DNA from: Actinoplanes missouriensis 431
GTDB lineage: Bacteria; Actinomycetota; Actinomycetes; Mycobacteriales; Micromonosporaceae
Reading direction: 5' to 3'
DNA: 64,000 nt
Assembly: GCF_000284295.1 (NCBI RefSeq)
Contig: NC_017093.1
Span: 2,852,001 to 2,916,000 of the forward strand
The position numbers and the translations under genes were made by a program. The notes beneath the pieces are model-generated. The model worked only from the letters and a program-made list of their open reading frames with translations. It did no database searches and was not told the origin of the DNA. Numbering within the stretch: position 1 is the stretch's first letter; every line of letters begins with the position of its first letter. Shown piece by piece: positions 59,098 through 64,000 of this stretch.

Positions 59098-62000
59098 CGC
59101 TGCTCCCGGGTCTGGGCCGCGCCGGTGGCGGGGAAGTCGAAATCCCAGTCCAGCTCCCAGAGGCGGGCCGTGTCCCCGTCCCTGACCAGGACGAACCGTT
59201 CGGCGCGGCCGGCGGCGACCGACTGGCCCCGGCCCAGCCCGATGAGTTCCCGGCCGGCGTGCAGATCCCACGTCCGCACGACGCCGTCGGGGCCGGTTGA
59301 GACGGCGAAGCGGTCGCCGGCCACGAGGTGGACCTTGGCGCTGCGGGTGTCGAGGGGATAGCGCGCGGAGACACGGGTCGTCTGGAGCACGGTCCGTATC
59401 ACCTCGTCGTCCGGCGCCCGCGGCGCCTCCTCCTCCGCTGTCGCGTCGGCATGGCCAGGATGGCCGGGCAGGACGTGCCGGCATCGGCCGGAATCGGTGT
59501 CCCACACCCGCAGCGAACCGTTCGCGTCCGCGGTCACGGCGGTGCGCCCGTCGGCGCTCAACCGGCCGGCGGTGATCGGGCCGGGGTGCCCGGTCAGGCG
59601 GGAGACGGTCCGGCCGGTGTCGAGATCCCATACCCGCAGCCTGCGGCCGTTCGGCTCGCGTGCCAGCAGCAGCCGGTCGTCGGCGGAGAGCGCGAGCGGC
59701 CGCCCCCCGCCCGTGCTGTCCGGATCGGGACGGAATCGCCGGGTACGCGGCTCCCAGACGTGGAGTCCCGCCGCATCGGCCACCACGACGAACTCGCCGT
59801 GGGCGGCCGGGAGAGCCGCGCGGATCGGCGCCCGCAGCCCGGGCGGCGGATCCAGCCGGCGTCCGGCGACCGGGTCCCAGAGACGCAGACCGCCGTCCTG
59901 GTTACGGGTGACCGCGAGCCGGCCGTCCGGGCTGATCACGATCGACTGGACGATGTCGCCCGCGCCGGGCAGCGCGTGCCGGCAGCGCCCGGTCTCCGGA
60001 TCCCACACGCCCAGCACCCCGTCGCGGCTCGCGGTGAGCACCATGGCGCCGGCGTCGTCGCACGCGATCGCGGTGATCTCGTACGGCCGCACGTCGATGG
60101 TGGTCCGCACGGCGCCGGCGCGGGTGTCCCAGACGTCGGCGGTCTTGGCGCCCGCGGTGACGGCGCGGCGGCCGTCGCCGGTGACCGCGACCTGCCCGGT
60201 CAGGACGATGACGGGGTTCTCGCCGTCCTCGTAGTGGGTGGCGACGGCCGGCGCCGCGAAGCCGCCGGCGGTGAGCTCACGGACCGGCCAGGCGTCGAGC
60301 AGCGCCACCCGGTGACCGAGCTTTCCCAGCCGGACCCAGAGGTCCAGCAGTTCCGGATCGCGGCGGTGACCCGGTACGGCACGGGCGGCGCGCAGCACGG
60401 CGACGGCCGCGCCCGTTGCGGCCGGCTCCCGCGACCCGGCTGCGGTCGCCTCCAGGGCTCGTCGCACGGCCGCGGCCTCGGTGTTCAGGCTCATCGCGGA
60501 GTGCGGGCGGGCGTACCACCACGGCGCGGCCGGTCCCCGAGCCGTCAGGTTCGACCAGAGCCGGACCGATCCGGGTGGCCCGCCGGTCACGCCCGTCGCG
60601 CCGTCGGCGCTGAGCGCCGTCGGGTACGAGCTCGTGGCATCCGTCTGCAAGGTGCGCAGGACCCGCCGGGTAGCCGGCTCCCACAGCAGGCAGACACCCT
60701 GGTGGCCGAGGAGCGCCTGCCGTCCCGCCGCGTCCACCGCCCCTCCGTCGGGCCGGACGGGCGGAGGCGGCGCGGTGTGCCGGCGACGGGCGTCCGCCAG
60801 GTCCCACACCTCGGTCCCGCCGTCCCAGGTCAGGACGGCGGTGGCGCCGTCGGCGCTGAGCATCACGGAACGCCGTCCGCTCTGGCCGGCCGCCATGCCG
60901 ACCGGATACGAGCCGCTCAGGAAGCCGGTCGCCAGTTCCCAGCTGCGGACCCGGCCGCGGCTGTCGGTCCAGCGGAAGGCGCCGGCCGCGGCGTCGAAGC
61001 GCAAAGCGGTGTCGACGAAGGAGCCGGACCGCCCGTACGGGTCCGGGCGCTGCAGCCGGTGGCGGGGACGCCCGCCGGCGACATCCCAGGTCATCACCGC
61101 GCAGTCCTCGGTGGCCACGGCGACCACCCCGCCGTCGGAGCTGAGGGCGACGGCGCTCGGGTCGTCGGTGAGCGGGACGGCGGCGCGGCGGCGCCCGGTG
61201 CCGACGTCCCACACGTACGCCCAGCCGCCCGAGACGCCACAGGCCACCGTGGAACCGTCGGCGCTGAGCGCCAGCGGCTCGAGAACGACGGTCCCGATCG
61301 TCCCCTCGATCGGCGCCTCGACGCGGCAGAGCCGCCGGCCGTCCCGTGCCCAGACCTCCACGATGCGGGGATCGTGGCTCGGGTCCGGGCAGCTGGTGGC
61401 TGCCGCGAACCGGCCGTCCGGCGTGACCGTGACCGCCATCAGGCGGCCGGCGGACGTCTCGATGGCGACCTCGGTGTGGCCGGTGGTGGTGGCGGCGACG
61501 CGCTCGGCGGCGGCCCGGTACTCGGCGGCGCCGGGTGCGATCCGGGCCGCCCGGGACAGCAGCATCCTCGCTGCGGGAAGGTCGCCGCTCTCCAACCGGA
61601 CCAGGCCGGTGAAATGGTCGTGCACGGCGTCGTCGGCCCGGCCGTCCGCGGCCGCCTCCAGCTCGGCGACCAGGGCAGCGTCGGTGATCCGGCCGGAGCG
61701 CCAGCGCCGCAGGCCGAGGTTGTAGACCGACGGGCGGTGGTGTGGCTCGACGCGCAGGGCCTCCGCCCAGATCCGCTCGCTCTCCTCGCCCTGGCCGAGG
61801 TCCAGCCGGGACAGGGCGCGGTTGTTGAGGCCGTCGGCGCGCAGCCGGGCCGCGGTGGGTTGGGTTCGGGCGTACGCCGAGCCCGTCACGTCCCGGTACG
61901 CCTCGACCAGCACCGTCACCATGTCGTCCAGCTGCACGGCGCGGCGAGCCGGCTCCGGTTCGAGACAGCGGCCCAGCAGGTCGGCGAGCCGCGGGGGCAA

Positions 62001-62753
62001 CGCGTCGGCGTACCGGCCGAGCGCCTGCCCGGCGGCCGGTCCGGTGGATGTCACGCGCTCTCCGGCGAAGAGTTCCAGCACGGTCACGGCCCAGGACCAG
62101 ACATCGGTGGCCCGGGTCAGCTCCAGGACTGCGCCGCGTCCCGCGCGGTCCTGCTCCGGGGAGCAGTAGGCGGGCGTGTGACCGCCGTAGGTGGCGGCCA
62201 GTGTCGCATCCGGACCGGCACCCGTTCCGGCGCCGGCCAGAGCCCGCCCGCGGGCCAGCCCGAAATCGGTGATCTTGGCAGTGCCGTCCGCGGCCAGCAG
62301 GATGTTCGCCGGCTTCAGGTCCTGGTGGATCAGGCCGGCGGCGTGCGCGTGCCGCAGACCCCACACGATCTGAACGGCGAGATCCAGCAGCCGTGCCCAC
62401 CGCTGGCGGTTGTCGCCGGCGTACAACCGGCGGTCCGCGATCGCCTCGGCCAGGCTGCCGCCGGGCACCCATTCTGCGAAGACCAGCGGAAGGTTCTCGT
62501 GCCGGCGGACATAGGCGCAGCTCACCGTGTGCGGGTGCGGGCCGAGACCGACCCATGACTCGGCCTCGCGTTCGAAGAAGCGACGCCCGGCGTCCGAGGA
62601 GAGCAGTTCCGGGCGGGGCGCCTTGACCGCGAGGTCGGTGTCCCACCCGAGGTGGCGCACCCGGTAGACGATGCCCATACCGCCGGAACGGATGACCTGG
62701 TCGACCCGATAGAGATCGAACATGATGTCACCGGGTTGCCACTCAGCGACCAT
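59094..62753 (-). CDS. Ser/Thr protein kinase fused to TPR-like and WD40 repeats
   Basis: A 1219-residue cytoplasmic protein. The kinase domain (about 10-285) has the Gly loop RSGGMGIVY at 22-30, Lys44 in AVK, the catalytic loop HQDLKPAN at 143-150 and DFG at 163-165. A helical TPR-like region spans about 300-395. About fourteen WD40-type blades follow to the end, many with LSADGxTxV and LRVWDxDTGR patterns. No membrane segment is present. His-Gln-Asp replaces His-Arg-Asp, so it is a non-RD kinase. TACGCT at -12 to -7 and no ribosome binding site indicate a leaderless start. It is coupled to the TPR gene downstream and divergent from the gene at 62792. Confidence 0.9.
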   Translation of the reverse strand: MVAEWQPGDIMFDLYRVDQVIRSGGMGIVYRVRHLGWDTDLAVKAPRPELLSSDAGRRFFEREAESWVGLGPHPHTVSCAYVRRHENLPLVFAEWVPGGSLAEAIADRRLYAGDNRQRWARLLDLAVQIVWGLRHAHAAGLIHQDLKPANILLAADGTAKITDFGLARGRALAGAGTGAGPDATLAATYGGHTPAYCSPEQDRAGRGAVLELTRATDVWSWAVTVLELFAGERVTSTGPAAGQALGRYADALPPRLADLLGRCLEPEPARRAVQLDDMVTVLVEAYRDVTGSAYARTQPTAARLRADGLNNRALSRLDLGQGEESERIWAEALRVEPHHRPSVYNLGLRRWRSGRITDAALVAELEAAADGRADDAVHDHFTGLVRLESGDLPAARMLLSRAARIAPGAAEYRAAAERVAATTTGHTEVAIETSAGRLMAVTVTPDGRFAAATSCPDPSHDPRIVEVWARDGRRLCRVEAPIEGTIGTVVLEPLALSADGSTVACGVSGGWAYVWDVGTGRRRAAVPLTDDPSAVALSSDGGVVAVATEDCAVMTWDVAGGRPRHRLQRPDPYGRSGSFVDTALRFDAAAGAFRWTDSRGRVRSWELATGFLSGSYPVGMAAGQSGRRSVMLSADGATAVLTWDGGTEVWDLADARRRHTAPPPPVRPDGGAVDAAGRQALLGHQGVCLLWEPATRRVLRTLQTDATSSYPTALSADGATGVTGGPPGSVRLWSNLTARGPAAPWWYARPHSAMSLNTEAAAVRRALEATAAGSREPAATGAAVAVLRAARAVPGHRRDPELLDLWVRLGKLGHRVALLDAWPVRELTAGGFAAPAVATHYEDGENPVIVLTGQVAVTGDGRRAVTAGAKTADVWDTRAGAVRTTIDVRPYEITAIACDDAGAMVLTASRDGVLGVWDPETGRCRHALPGAGDIVQSIVISPDGRLAVTRNQDGGLRLWDPVAGRRLDPPPGLRAPIRAALPAAHGEFVVVADAAGLHVWEPRTRRFRPDPDSTGGGRPLALSADDRLLLAREPNGRRLRVWDLDTGRTVSRLTGHPGPITAGRLSADGRTAVTADANGSLRVWDTDSGRCRHVLPGHPGHADATAEEEAPRAPDDEVIRTVLQTTRVSARYPLDTRSAKVHLVAGDRFAVSTGPDGVVRTWDLHAGRELIGLGRGQSVAAGRAERFVLVRDGDTARLWELDWDFDFPATGAAQTREQR

Positions 62754-62791
62754 GGGATCAGCGTACGTAAATGGAGCAACAGGGGAGTGCG

Positions 62792-63469
62792 ATGTCGTTC
62801 CAGTACTTCGTCTACATCAGCGACGCCAAAGTGGACATGCTGGTGCAGCAGATCGAACCGGGGCGGCTGAACAAGCGCAGCTCGGAGGCGGGCATCGACC
62901 TCAAACTGGTCAAGGCCAAGCGGGTCGTGGACACCACGGCCGGCGCCGAGCGTGTCGGCCGCCTCCAGCGGGTGATCCGCCACCTCGCGGACTTCGGCGA
63001 CCTCGGTGACGTGGACGCCCCGGGGCAGTTCTTCGGCGGCATGCTGCCCCTGCGGTGGGGGCCGATGGTCGGCCGCGACGGGTACCCGCTGGCCTACTTC
63101 GGCGGGCACACCGGCACGACAGTCGTCGGGCTCGGCGGCTCCCGGACGCACCTGGTCGGCGGTTCACACCTGCCCGAGCAGGACTCGCCGTCCGGCCGCT
63201 CCCACCTGCCGGCGCTGCTGCAGGGCCTCACACCCCCGTTCACCGGTGACGACGAGGCCGCGCTGGTGGCGGTGGCCCGCGAGGACGACGAGGCGGCGCT
63301 GCGGCGGGACGAGGAGGAGGCCCTCACCGTCGTGCACCGGGCGACGACCAGCCTGCGCGGGCCCGCCCAGAACATGGAGTTCGTCGCGAAGCGCCTGCTG
63401 CACGGCCCCGGTCCCGAGGGCCGGCCGGTGCTGCTCGGTACCCCGCTCTACGTCGCCCTCGTCGACTGA
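62792..63469 (+). CDS. Conserved protein of unknown function (DUF7019-like)
   Basis: A 225-residue protein starting MSFQYFVYISDAKVDMLVQQIEP. The block Tyr-x-Ser-Asp-x-Lys-Val-Asp-Met-Leu is one I associate with actinobacterial proteins annotated DUF7019, an unverified memory-based link. Later segments include VVDTTAGAERVGRLQRVIRH, YFGGHTGTTVVGLGGSRTHLVG and an acidic stretch DDEAALRRDEEEAL. ATG 62792 follows ACAGGGGAGTGCG, seven codons after an in-frame ATG. It is divergent from the kinase-WD40 gene with only 38 bases between starts, so shared control is likely. Confidence 0.6.
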   Translation: MSFQYFVYISDAKVDMLVQQIEPGRLNKRSSEAGIDLKLVKAKRVVDTTAGAERVGRLQRVIRHLADFGDLGDVDAPGQFFGGMLPLRWGPMVGRDGYPLAYFGGHTGTTVVGLGGSRTHLVGGSHLPEQDSPSGRSHLPALLQGLTPPFTGDDEAALVAVAREDDEAALRRDEEEALTVVHRATTSLRGPAQNMEFVAKRLLHGPGPEGRPVLLGTPLYVALVD

Positions 63470-63528
63470 CCCGGAGAGCTACCGAGGTGAGTGCGTGTGA
63501 CGGACCGCCGGCAGCGCGCGGGCCGGGG

Positions 63529-63807
63529 TCAGCGCTTCTCGCAGGCGATGCCGTCCTTGTCGCGGTCCATCCTCTTGTTCGCCTTGTAGAGGGCGTTCGA
63601 CACCTTGAAGTTGGTGACCCGCTTCGTCTTGCCCCGTACCTTGTCCTTCGCGCCCTTCTTGCCGACGCCGTGCTTGTAGACCTTGTTCAGGGCGGTGCAG
63701 TTCTTGTACGACTTCGCCGCCGCCTCGACCGGGGTGGCGGTGATGGCGGTGGTGCCGCCGAGCGCAAGCGCGGCGACGAGCACGCCGCGGGCGATGGTGT
63801 TGAGCAT
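63529..63807 (-). CDS. Secreted excalibur calcium-binding protein
   Basis: A 92-residue exported protein. A signal peptide (IARGVLVAALALGGTTAITA ending VEAAA) precedes a basic domain and the C-terminal excalibur motif DRDKDGIACEKR, which has the DxDxDGxxCE calcium-binding pattern with a paired Cys in KNCTALN. It probably binds Ca2+ at the cell surface. ATG 63807 follows GAGGAAACGG; upstream ATGs in the frame lack a site. Function of such small excalibur proteins is not known. Confidence 0.88.
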   Translation of the reverse strand: MLNTIARGVLVAALALGGTTAITATPVEAAAKSYKNCTALNKVYKHGVGKKGAKDKVRGKTKRVTNFKVSNALYKANKRMDRDKDGIACEKR

Positions 63808-63941
63808 GATTTTCCGTTTCCTCAGGTGGTACGGGGCACGGCTGGGCCGTCGCTGGTCGCCCCGGCTCAACCGGCCAAGATCGTAAACTCACGGCGCCAC
63901 CCGCCGGCGCCCTGGGGATCGGTGAGTGACCTGCGTCCGCT

Positions 63942-64000
63942 TCAGGCGGTGCGGGAACGCACGGCGAGGGTGGCGTGGACCTGGGCGAGCTGCGTGGTGG
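63942..64000 (-). CDS. C-terminal end of a gene cut by the window edge
   Basis: On the minus strand an open frame enters from beyond the window and ends in TGA at 63942-63944. The last residues are TQLAQVHATLAVRSRTA. Codon use is G/C-rich at third positions, as in real genes here. Too short to identify. Confidence 0.4.
   Translation of the reverse strand, partial: TTQLAQVHATLAVRSRTA

Noticed and set aside
58330..59631. Longer N-terminal extension of the TPR protein
   Set aside because: The extra 178 residues are Arg/Pro-rich and lie wholly inside the kinase gene; ATG 59097 with a four-base overlap is the natural start.
59328..62558. 1076-codon plus-strand frame antisense to the kinase-WD40 gene
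   Set aside because: Composition follows the WD40 repeats on the other strand; no ribosome binding site or recognisable domain.

Overview
The window is high-GC DNA with strong third-position G/C bias. It carries a mycofactocin operon, a mycothiol-dependent-isomerase-type protein, NarL-type two-component genes, WD40-linked Ser/Thr kinases and many MarR/TetR-controlled oxidoreductases. This points to a filamentous actinobacterium. The secreted GH31 and sugar dehydrogenase-type enzymes would suit a Micromonosporaceae-like soil organism, but genus is inference.

Bases 1-25500 form an oxidative-metabolism island built around a complete mftA-mftF operon (10239-15337, minus strand), including a 42-codon MftA precursor ending in the IDGMCGVY core. 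To its left lie a beta-oxidation-type operon (SDR, acyl-CoA dehydrogenase, ADP-forming acyl-CoA synthetase, MaoC hydratase), a membrane diguanylate cyclase, a flavin reductase-like protein, an AraC regulator and an MFS transporter. To its right lie an LLM monooxygenase, a mycofactocin-type SDR, a class III aminotransferase, an alpha/beta hydrolase, a Baeyer-Villiger-type monooxygenase, a second flavin reductase paralogue, a cupin, a cytochrome P450 and another SDR. Together they can be read as a route that hydroxylates a ring or amine substrate, oxidises it with mycofactocin, cleaves it through a lactone and feeds an acid into beta-oxidation. That reading is a hypothesis.

Bases 25500-43400 hold small regulator/effector modules: TetR with a DHA2 efflux pump and an FAD monooxygenase; an MMPL transporter with a KAS III-like enzyme; a very large secreted GSDH/PKD/Ig protein with a duplicated C-terminal module; a haloalkane dehalogenase-like hydrolase with MarR; a two-component system facing an ABC exporter; an ArsR/DHFR-like/SRPBCC group; and MarR with a maleylpyruvate isomerase-like protein.

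Bases 43400-45800 are a mobile-element graveyard. A tyrosine recombinase gene lacks its N-terminus, carries a frameshift and is split by about 1.37 kb containing a YwqG-like gene and an IstB fragment.

Bases 45800-64000 contain a secreted serine hydrolase, an HdeD-like/lipase fusion, a PAP2 phosphatase, an SMP-30 protein, an AAC(3)-like acetyltransferase, an FAD monooxygenase/MarR pair, a secreted GH31 enzyme with inserted carbohydrate-binding modules, a Ser/Thr kinase-WD40 protein with a TPR partner, and a divergent protein of unknown function. Several genes lacking a Shine-Dalgarno have a -10-like hexamer exactly 7-12 bases upstream of the start codon, indicating leaderless transcripts.
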